Below are positions 34,448 to 46,400 of a stretch of 49,311 nt of DNA, in pieces (positions within the stretch are counted from its first letter, which is position 1; every line of letters starts with the position of its first letter). The stretch lies in NCBI GenBank assembly GCA_030654015.1, contig JAURYI010000125.1, positions 1-49,311 of the forward strand. Reading direction: 5' to 3'. The notes below the pieces were generated by a model. That model saw only the letters and a list, made by a program, of their open reading frames with translations. It was not told where the DNA came from and ran no database searches. The DNA comes from Methylococcales bacterium (GTDB taxonomy: Bacteria > Pseudomonadota > Gammaproteobacteria > Methylococcales > Methylomonadaceae). The translations under genes and the position numbers were made by a program.

Positions 34448-37400
34448 ATGCACACTCAAAAAAACGCCCAACCCAACACAGTAGCCATATGCTCCCCTAG
34501 CGACTTATTCCAGCAAGCCTTCCAACTGCATCAACAAGGGCAACTGGAACAAGCCGAAGCCTTGTATGAAGCACTGTTAAAAACCGAGCCGCAACACATT
34601 GATGCCCTGCATTTTTCAGGTGTCCTCGCCAATCAATGTGGTCAAGCACAACGCGCCGTCGATTTAATCAGCCAGTCACTGGCAATCAATGCCAATAATG
34701 CTGCCGCCCATTCCAATTTAGGTCTCGCATTGCATGAACTCAAACGTTTTGAGGCAGCCATAGCCAGCTACGACCGCGCCTTGGCAATTAACCCTAACCA
34801 TGCCGATGCCCATTTCAACCGTGGTCACGCACTGCGCGAACTGAAACGTTTTCCTGAAGCCATTGCCAGCTATGAACAGGCATTAGCCATTAAACCGAAT
34901 CTGGATTTTATTCTCGGCACTTGGTTGTATTTAAAAATGAACCTGTGTGCGTGGGATGGTTTTGCCGAGCAGCTGAACGCACTGACTCAAGGCATAGAAC
35001 GGGGTGAAAAAATGGTTATTCCTTTTTCGCTACTGGCAATGTCGTCCTCACTTGCCGCACAGAAACACGCCGCAGAAATCTATACCACCGCCAAACATCC
35101 GTCTGCCCCGCGTTTGCCCTTACCCGCAAAACACACGCACCAAAAAATTAAACTCGGCTATTTTTCCTCCGATTTTCGCCAACACCCTGTGTCATATTTG
35201 ACGGCGGAATTATTTGAACGCCACGACCGTTCACGGTTTGAGATTATCGCGTTTTCTTTTCATGCCGCCGATGTTAAAGATGCCATGCGCCTGCGTCTGG
35301 AAGCCGCATTTGACCAGTTTCATGATGTCAGCCAACAATCCGACCAGCAGATTGTAGACTTGGCAAGACAGCTGGAGATTGATATTGCTATTGATTTAAA
35401 CGGCTGTACCGACGGCTGTAGAACCGATATTTTCGCTATGCGTGCCGCACCCGTTCAAGTGAATTATCTGGGCTATTTAGGCACGATGGGTGCGGATTAC
35501 ATCGATTATTTACTGGCAGACAGCACCCTGATACCTGCGGAACACCAAGCGGGTTACAGCGAAAAAATCGCCTATTTGCCGCATAGTTTTCAGGTCAATG
35601 ACAGCACTTTGGCGATTGCCGATAGGGTATTTACGCGCACCGAACTCGGCTTGCCTGAACAGAGCTTTGTGTTTTGCTGCTTTAACAACCAGTACAAAAT
35701 CACCCCTACCGTATTCGATAGCTGGATGCGGATTTTGCATCAGGTTGACGGCAGTGTATTGTGGTTGTTAGGCGCGAATGCCGACGTAGAACACAATTTA
35801 CGACAGGCGGCACTTGACAAAGGTATAGATGCCAACCGTTTGGTATTTGCCCAACGTGTACCCATGCCTGAATATTTGGCGCGTCATCGGTGCGCGGATT
35901 TATTTTTAGATACCCAACCGTATAACGCGGGTGCGACCGCCAGTGCCGCATTATGGGCAGGTTTACCCGTGCTGACTTGTTTAGGTGACACGCTGTCAGG
36001 CAGAATGGGTGCGAGCCTGCTTCATGCTATCGGTCTGCCTGAGTTGATTGCGCGTAATCCTGAAGAGTATGAAGCACTGGCAATCCAGCTTGCCACGCAT
36101 CCTGAGCAGTTGAGCGCGCTTAAACACAGGTTAGCGGCTAATCGTCTGAGCTATCCGCTGTTTGATACCCGATTATTTACCCAACACATCGAAGCCGCTT
36201 TTCAGGCGATGTTTAACCGTTATCAAGCCGATTTAGCACCCGAGCATATTTATGTGCAGGCGCACGACGCGCCGCCCGTCGATGCTAATGCGTTTGCACA
36301 GGCGTTGAGTTTGCATCAGCAAGGACAGTTAGCGGCGGCGGAACAGTTATACACCGCGATTTTACACGCCCAACCGCAACACAGTGACGCACTGCATTTT
36401 TTCGGTGTATTAAAAAATCAACAGGGACAAGCACAACGCGCAGTCGAGCTAATCACCCGCGCTCTTGACATCAATCCTAACAATGCAGCGGCACATTCAA
36501 ACCTCGGTTTGGCATTGCACACCATAAAGCGTTTTGATGATGCGATTGCCAGTTATGACCGCGCTTTAGCCATTAAACCCAATGCCGAAGCCTATTACAA
36601 CCGTGGCAACGCACTACTGGCAATCTATCGTTATGAGGCAACGCTGGCTGATTATGAAGCCGCTTTAGCCATCAAGCCTGACTACATAGAAGCACTGTCA
36701 AATCGCGGTATTGTTTTAAGAAACCTGAGTCGCTTTGATGAAGCACTCAGCAACTACCAACTCATTTTAACTATCAAGCCCGATTCTGCGGAAGCAGAAC
36801 ACGGGTGCGGCGTGATATTGCAAGACCTGAAACGCTTCGATGAAGCCATTGTGCATTACGACCGCGCTCTGGCTCTTAAGCCCGATTTAGCGTTTATTCT
36901 CGGCACCCGTTTATACCTGAAAAGAATGATTTGTGATTGGCGGGATATGCAGTCTTATCTTGCCGAGCTGATGAGCAGCATAGCGCGAGGCGAACAAGCC
37001 GCTATTCCGTTTTCGGTGCTTGCCATGACGGATTCACTCGCGGTGCAGAAAAAATCCGCTGAAATCTACACCGAAGCCCTGCACCCCTACTCCTCATTAT
37101 TGCCACCCATCATAAAATACAAGCATAAAAAAATCAGACTGGGCTATTTTTCCGCCGATTTTCATCGTCATGCCACCGCTTATTTAATGGCAGAATTGTT
37201 TGAACGCCATGATAGAGAACGCTTTGAACTGATTGCCTTCTCTTTTGGTACGGTCAACGATAAAAACGAAATGCGCCTGAGATTGGAAGCGGGCTTTGAC
37301 CAGTTTCATGAGGTCAGCCAACAATCCGATGAACAAATTGCCCGTCTCGCCAGACAGCTGGAAATAGACATAGCCATTGATTTAAAAGGCTTCACCCAAG

Positions 37401-40400
37401 ACTACCGCGCCACTATTTTTGCCTTACGCACTGCCCCGATTCAAGTCAGTTATCTGGGCTATCCGGGTACGATGGGCGCAGATTATATGGATTACTTGAT
37501 TGCGGACAAGGTATTAATCCCCGAAGCCTACCAACCTTATTACACCGAAAAAATTGTTTATCTGCCTGATAGCTATCAGGTCAATGACAGCACCCGCGAC
37601 ATTGCCGATAAAGCGTTTACCCGCGCAGAACTGGGTTTACCTGAACAGAGTTTTGTGTTCTGTTGTTTTAACAATAACTACAAAATCACCCCTGAAGTCT
37701 TTAATAGCTGGATGCGCATCATGCGACGCATTGACGACAGCGTATTGTGGCTACTGGAAGACAATAGCGATGTAGTCAAGAACTTACGCCGTGAAGCACA
37801 GGCGCGGGGCATTGCCGCTGAACGGTTGATTTTTGCAGCACGGATGCCGTTACCCGAACATTTAGCGCGGCATCGTTTGGCGGATTTGTTTTTAGACACC
37901 CTGCCGTACAACGCTCACACCACCACCAGCGACGCGCTCTGGGCAGGTCTGCCCGTACTCACCTGTATGGGCGAAGCCTTTGCCGCTCGCGTAGCCGCCA
38001 GTTTATTGAGTGCCGTCGGCTTGCCCGAACTGATTACCAGCAATCTTGAAGATTATGAAACGCTGGCAATCCAGCTTGCCACGCATCCTGAACAACTTGC
38101 GGCATTGAAACAGAAATTAGCCAATAATCGTTTGACTTGTCCGTTATTTGATACCGCACGCTTTACCCGACATATCGAGTCCGCCTATCAAACCATGTAT
38201 GACCGTTATCAAGCCGATTTAGCACCCGACCACATTTATGTGACCGCACAGTCGGATAGCGTTACGCCTGTCATGCACACAGAATCCTTGCAACGCGCTC
38301 ATGCGTTACATTTATCAGCACTGCTTGCCAGTCAGCGCGGCGACTGGCAACAAACGGTAGCATTAATCAATCAATCACTGGCTATCAATCCTGATAATGC
38401 CGCCGCATATTTAGATTTAGGCAGTGCGTTTCAGGAGCTGCAAAACTTTAATCAAGCTCTCGCCAGTTATGACCGCGCGTTAGCACTCAAACCTGATTAT
38501 GTGGAAGCGTTTTACAATCGCGGCAATCTGTTCCTTGATAACCAGCAGTTTGATAAAGCGGTATTGAGTTATGACAGCGCGTTACGCCTCAAACCGAATG
38601 ATGCCAATGCCCTGCATAATCGCGGCATTGCCTTAAAAAATCTCCAGCGTTATGACGAAGCCGTTGCCAGTTACGGTCAGGCATTAGCCATCAATCCTGA
38701 CACACAATTTTTATTCGGCGATTGGCTGTATTTAAAAATGAGCGTGTGCAACTGGGATAATCTTGACCGACATCTTGATGAGCTGGAACAAGGCATAGCG
38801 CAAGGCAAACCGCTATCCGTTCCTTTTACGGTACTGGCATTTTCCGATTCTATCGCCTTGCAGAAACAAGTCGCCGTCAGCTATGCGGCAACAAAATATC
38901 CCAGTGCACCGTTGCTGCCGCTACCGCCAAAACACACGCATAAAAAAATTAAAATCGGCTATTTTTCGGCAGATTTTTATCATCATGCCACTGCCTATTT
39001 AATGGCAGAATTGTTTGAACGCCACGATAAAGCACGCTTTGACATTGTTGCGTTCTCGTTCAGCCCCGTCAATCATCAAGACGCGCTACGGCTACGCTTG
39101 GAAAACGCCTTTGACCGCTTTATTAATGTCAGCCAACAATCCGATGAACAAGTGGTGCGTTTAGCCAGACAGCTGGAAATAGACATTGCCATTGACTTAA
39201 AAGGCTATACCGAACATTCGCGCCCGAATATTTTCGCCATGCGAGCCGCGCCGATTCAAGTGAATTATCTAGGCTATCCCAGCACAATGGGCGCGGATTA
39301 CATGGATTATTTACTGGCGGATACGGTATTAATTCCTGACAAATACCAAGCCTATTACTCAGAAAAAATTGCTTATCTGCCGCACAGCTATCAGGTCAAT
39401 GACGCTAAACGTGTCATTGCCAATAAAACGTTTACCCGCGCAGAACTGGGTTTACCTGCACACGGTATTGTCTTTTGTTGCTTTAACAGCAATTACAAAA
39501 TCACCCCCGCCGTATTTGACAGATGGATGCGCATCCTGCATGAAGTGGATGGCAGTGTCTTGTGGTTGCTGGAAGACAATGCCAGTGCAGTAAACCATTT
39601 ACACAAGGAAGCAAGCGCGTGCGGCATAGACCCTAAACGATTGTGTTTTGCTAAACGCATGACCTTAGCCGAGCATTTAGCCCGTCATCGGATCGCCGAT
39701 TTATTTTTGGATACCTCGCCCTGTAATGCGCACACTACCGCCAGTGACGCGCTGTGGGCAGGTTTACCCGTATTGACCTGCATCGGTGACACCTTTGCGG
39801 GGCGCGTCGCTGCCAGTTTATTAACCGCGATTGGCTTGCCCGAACTGATTACCACTAATCTGGAAGACTACGAAGCACTGGCAATCCAGCTTGCCACACA
39901 CCCCAAACAACTGGCAGCACTGAAACAAAAATTAGCCGACAATCGCTTGCGTTATCCGCTGTTTGATACCGCGCTGTTTACGCAACATATCGAAGCGGCT
40001 TATCAACTGATGTTTACTCGTTATCAAGCTGATTTAACGCCCGAGCATATTTATGTTCCCGCACAGGCAGTGTCGAAACAGCCACCGCCAGAGGTCAACC
40101 GCACAGAGGTAAAACGACCGCCTGAGCCTGCTAAATCATCGGGGTTATTCGCCAAACTTTTAACAGGCATCACCCGTCGTAAACATAAAGCAGCCGAAAA
40201 TCAACAAGCAGACGAATCATTCACCCAAGCCGAAGCCAATACTTTTGCACGCGCTCAACGCTTACATCAGCAAGGACAACACGCTGCCGCTGAAATTTTG
40301 TATGAACAATTATTAAAAAATCAGCCGCACCATCCAGATCTGTTGCGTTGTTTGGCGGCACTGAAAAAACTGCACCCGCAACCGCCGATTCCTGCGCCTG

Positions 40401-43400
40401 CACCGCCGCAACCCGCACAGAGCAACGCAGAACAACTACTCGCGCACTTTAATCAAGGTCTTGAATATCAGGATGCGAATCGCTTGACTGACGCGCTCAA
40501 CAGTTATGAACGTGTTCTGGCTATTGACCCACACCATGTTGACGCGCTGATTAATCGCGGCAACGTACTGGAAGACCTGAATCGTTTCAATGACGCGCTT
40601 GCCAGTTATGACCGCGCTATCGCCGCACGACCCGATTATGCACGGGCGCATTCCAATCGCGGTAACGTACTGCAAAGTCTGCAACGCTTTGATGAAGCCC
40701 TTGCCAGTTATGACCGCGCCTTAGCTATCCAACCCGATTATGCGGTCGCTTTTTACAATCGCGGTAATACCCTGCAAGCCTGTAAACGCCCACAGGACGC
40801 TATCCAAAGCTATCAATATGCTCTGGCTATCAAGCCTGATTTTATTCAGGCTGTTATCAGTCTGGGGAACGCACTGCATGATGACCAACGGTTTGACGAC
40901 GCACTCAGCAGCTATGACCGTGCTTTAATTATCCAGCCTGACCACGCGGAAGCCCTCTATAATCGCGGCAATGTGTTACACGATTTGAATCGTTATAGCG
41001 ATGCGATAGACAGCTACAACCGCGCTTTGGCAATCAAGCCCGATGATGCGGGCGCACGCTGGAATGCCAGTTTTTGCTATCTGATACTGGGCGATTTTGC
41101 CAACGGCTGGAAAAATTACGAAGCACGGTGGCAGACCGATGATTTCAAAAAAGCTGCCCGCCATTTTAGCGCACCGCAATGGTCGGGGGATGAAGCCTTA
41201 CAAGGCAAAACCATTCTCCTGTATGGCGAACAGGGACTGGGCGATACCCTGCATTTTTGTCGTTATGCCAAACTGGTTGCCGCGTTGGGCGGGCGGGTTA
41301 TTCTGGAAGTACCGAAAGCGTTACTGCCGCTACTCGCACAGCTTGAAGGCGTGGAACAAGTCATTGCGCAGGGCGAACCATTGCCCAGTTTCGATTTTCA
41401 CAGCCCGTTACTCAGTCTGCCATTGGCGTTTAAAACTCGTCTGGATTCCATTCCTGCCGATATTCCGTATTTGTTCAGCAACCCCGACAAAGTACAACAC
41501 TGGCAAGCCGTATTAGGTGCAAAAACCCTGCCGCGTGTCGGTGTGGTGTGGTCTGGTAATGCTGCGCATAAAAATGATCATAACCGTTCTATAGAACTGC
41601 ATAAATTACTGCCTTTGTTCATGCTACCTTGCCAGTTTATCAGCCTGCAAAAAGAACTGAGCGATGCAGATAGCGCATTACTGGCGCAACAGCCGCGCTT
41701 ACATCATTACGGCGCACAGCTTATTGATTTTAGCGATACGGCGGCATTGATTGAGCTGATGGACGTGGTCATCAGCGTAGATACTTCGGTCGCACACTTG
41801 GCGGCTGCAATGGGTAAACCGACGTGGCTTTTACTGGCGAATAATCAGGATTGGCGATGGTTGCTAAACCGTGCAGACAGTCCGTGGTATCCGTCAGTAC
41901 GCTTATTCAGACAAACCCAGCGCGGCAATTGGCAGACTGTCATTGCACAAGTACAACATGAACTTGGCTATTTATCTGGACATAATGCCGCTATTGAAAC
42001 CGCGCAACCATCAGCGGCATTTCAACAGGCGGTTGAATTACATCAACAGGGACAACTGGCACAAGCGGAGATGTTGTATCAGGACATACTGCGTACACAG
42101 CCCGACAATGCGGATGTGCTGCATTTATTGGGTGTCATTGCCAAGCAACAAGGACAAGCGCAAACAGCGATTGATTTAATCAGCCAGTCACTCAAAATAA
42201 ATCCTGATAACAGTTCGGCGCACTCCAATATCGGGCTGGCGTTTCAGGCACTGAATCGCTTTGATGAAGCATTGTCCAGCTATCATCGTGCCTTGGAACT
42301 CAATCCTGACCATGCGGATGCACTCTTTAATCAGGGTATTACCCTGCAATGCCTCAACCGTTCAGAGGACGCACTCGCCAGTTATGACCGCGCGTTGACT
42401 GTGCAACCAGACAACGCTGAAACCTTATTCAATCGTGGTGTGGTATTGCAGAGCCTCAAGCGTTTAGAGGAAGCACTTGCGAGCTATCACCGCGCATTAA
42501 TTATCAAACCCGATTATGCACAAGCTCTTTATGGTCGCGGCATTGTATTAAGCGAACTGGAACGTTTTAATGACGCACTTGCCAGTTATGACGGCGCGTT
42601 GGCTATCAAGCCCGATTATGTGGAAGCACTCTCTAATCGCGGCGGGGTATTAAGTAGTCTTAACCGTTTTGCTGAGGCACTGGATAGCTACGATAGTGCC
42701 TTGCGCGTCCGGCCTGATGATGTGCCTGCGCTGTACAATCGTGGCAATGTATTACAAGACCTGACGCGTTATCAGGAAGCGATAGACAGCTACAACCGCG
42801 CCTTAATTATCCAGCCCGACTATGCGGAAGCTCATTGGAATGCAGGCTTTTGCAGTCTGTTACTGGGCGATTTTGACAACGGCTGGCAACAGCATGAATG
42901 GCGTTGGCAAACTGATCATTTAAAAGATTACGTCCGAGATTTTGCTCAGCCACTGTGGTTGGGTGACACGTCTTTACAAGGCAAAACCATTCTTCTGCAT
43001 AGCGAGCAGGGACTGGGCGACACCGTGCAATTTTGTCGCTATGCCAAACAGGTTGCCGAGTTGGGCGGGCGGGTTATTTTAGAAGTACAAAAACCGTTAG
43101 CGCGCTTACTGTCTCACCTTGAAGGAGTCGAGCAGTTAATTGTACAGGGCGATGCCCTGCCCGCCTTTGACTTTCACTGCCCGTTGCTCAGTCTGCCGTT
43201 GGCATTCAAAACCCAACTGGATTCCATTCCTGCTGACACGCCGTACCTGTTCAGTGCAGCCGACAAAGTAACACACTGGCAAGCCCTGCTAGGCGAAAAA
43301 ACCCTGCCGCGTATCGGTGTTGTCTGGTCGGGTAGTAGCACCCATAAAAATGATCATCATCGCTCTTTACCACTGCATGAACTGTTGCCTTTGTTTACCA

Positions 43401-46400
43401 CGCACTGCCAGTTTATCAGTCTGCAAAAAGAACTGCGTGATGCCGATAACGCCTTACTCGCACAACAGCCGCTACTGCAACACTACGGCGCACAACTGCA
43501 TGATTTTACCGACACAGCGGCATTGATTGAATTGATGGACGTGGTTATCAGCGTGGATACGTCAGTTGCGCATCTGGCGGCAGCAATGGGCAAACCGACG
43601 TGGATTTTACTGGCGGATAATCAGGATTGGCGATGGTTGCTAAACCGTGCAGACAGTCCGTGGTATCCGTCGGTACGTTTGTTCAGACAAACTCAGCGCG
43701 GCGATTGGCAGGCTGTTATTCAGCAAGTGCAACACGCACTGAGTCAACTACCCAACTACCCTACCGACCACCTGAACACGGTGGAAGAAACAACGCCGCC
43801 TTCCACAGAAGCTGTGGACGCGCTGATTAATCAGGGCAATGACTTGGAAGACATTGGGCAATTTGACCGCGCGTTAGCCTGTTATGACCGCGCGTTGTCG
43901 CTCAATCCCGACTATGCCAGAGCGCATTCCAATCGCGGTAACGTGTTGCAACTGTTACAGCGTTTTACTGATGCACTGATAAGTTACGACCGCGCCTTGG
44001 CTGTTCGACCCGATTACGCCGAAGCGTTCTTCAATCGCGGCAATGCCTTACGCGCCCTGCATCGCTTTGATGAGGCACTGAGCAGTTATGATAAAGCCTT
44101 AGCCATTAAGCCTGAGTTTATTTTGGCACTTATCGGGCGCGGTGTGGTGCTGCAAGACCTGAAACGTTTTGCTGACGCGCTGGCTTGTTATGACCGCGTT
44201 TTAGCCATGCAGCCTGACTATGCCGAAGCGCATTACAATCGCGGCAATGTATTACAGGAACTCAAACGTTTTGAGGACGCGCTTGCCGCTTATGACGCTG
44301 CATTAAACATCAATCCTGAGTATGTCGAAGCCTTGGGTAATCGCGGTCTCACACTACACAGCCTCAAGCGTTTTGATGACGCGCTCACGACCTATAATCG
44401 CGCTTTAGCGATTCAGCCGAACAACGCAGAAACGCACTCGAATCGTGGCGATGTGTTAAGAGATCTTGAACGCTATGATGAAGCCTTCATCAGCTATGAC
44501 CGCGCCTTGACTATCAAGCCTGACCATGTGGATACGCTGTTTAATCGTGGTGCGATGTTACGCGACCTCAAACGCTATGATGAAGCGATTGCCAGCTATG
44601 ACCGTGTATTAATGCTTAAACCCGACCATGCCGATGCGCATCACAACCAGAGTTTGTGTCAATTACTGCTGGGTGATTTTGCCAACGGCTGGCGTAACTA
44701 CGAATGGCGGTGGCAAACGGAGCAAATGCGCGAACATAAACGTACATTTACCCAACCTTTATGGCAAGGCGAACCGTCATTAGCAGGTAAAACCATTTTG
44801 CTTTATGGCGAACAAGGTTACGGTGACACGCTACAATTTTGCCGTTATGCACAACACGTTAAGGCACTGGGAGCGACGGTATTATTAGAAGTGCCACCTG
44901 CTTTGCACACCTTACTGCATTCTTTGCAAGGTGTTGACGTGCTGCTTAATAAAGGCGAACCATTGCCCGATTTTGATTACCATTGCCCGTTACTGAGTTT
45001 GCCGTTGGCATTCAACACTGATTCAGCCAGCATTCCCGCTGAATGCCGCTATATTTTCAGCCCAGCAGAACGGGTGAAAAAGTGGCAAGCCATATTGGGT
45101 AATAAAACCTTACCGCGTATCGGAGTGGCGTGGTCGGGCAGTAGCCAGCATAAAAACGATCATAACCGCTCCATTCCTTTCAGCCAGTTCAAACAATTAC
45201 TGAACGCCAGCGCACAGTTCTACAGTTTGCAAAAAGACCTGCGCGACGATGAGGCGGCATTACTGGCGAATTGCTCTGATATTCGGCATTTTGGCGACCA
45301 GTTACACGATTTTTCTGACACCGCCGCGCTGTGCGAACTAATGGACATCATTATCAGCGTTGATACCTCAGTCGCCCATTTGGCAGGCGCAATGGGCAAG
45401 CCCGTGTGGATTTTATTGCCTTACAATCCTGATTGGCGGTGGATGCTCGACCGTGAAGACAGCGCGTGGTATCCAAGTACGCGCTTATTTCGCCAACCCG
45501 CACCCCGTGACTGGCAAACTGTGCTTGATCATGTACAGAAGCAATTAGTCGGCAACGCGCCAGTGGCGGAACAGAGCGGCGCAGAAACCGACCCTGATAC
45601 ATTCCAGCACGCCATGCGTCTGCATCAACAAGGGCAACTGGCAGCAGCAGAAGCCTTGTATGAAGACATTTTACGCACACAACCACAACACATTGATGCC
45701 CTGCATTTTTTAGGTGTACTGAACAATCAGCAAGGGCAAGCACAACGCGCCGTAGAATTAATCAGCCAATCACTCGCGCTCTACCCTGACAACGCCGCCG
45801 CGCATTGTAATTTAGCCTTGGCATTGCAGAGCTTACAGCGTTTGGATGACGCGCTTGCCTGTTATGACAAGGTGCTGGCACTCCAGCCGAACAGTATCGA
45901 CGCACTCTCAGGACACGGTATCGTTCTGCAAATGCTCAATCGTTTTGATGAAGCACTGCTGGATTATGACCGTATTCTAGCCATCGACCCGCACCATGCG
46001 GAAGCTCTGTTCGGGCGTGCCAATGTACTGTACAAATTGAAACGTCTGAATGACGCGCTTATCAGCTATGACCGTTCATTAGCGATAAATCCCGACAGTG
46101 TGGAAGCTCTGTATAATCAAGGATTATTGCTGGTCGAACTGAACCGTATTGATGACGCTATCAGCAACTATCAACGCGCCTTGGCGATTAAACCCGATTA
46201 CGCCGAAGTGCATAACAATCTGGGTTCATTGCTCACAAAACAGGAACGCTACACGGAAGCCGCAAGCAGTTATCAACACGCTATCGCCAGTAAACCCGAC
46301 TATATGGAAGCGTATTGCAATCTGATTACCCTGCTGAAAGATCAGGGACGCACCACTGACGCGCAAGCGACTATCAATGAGGCATTAGCGGCACTACCCG

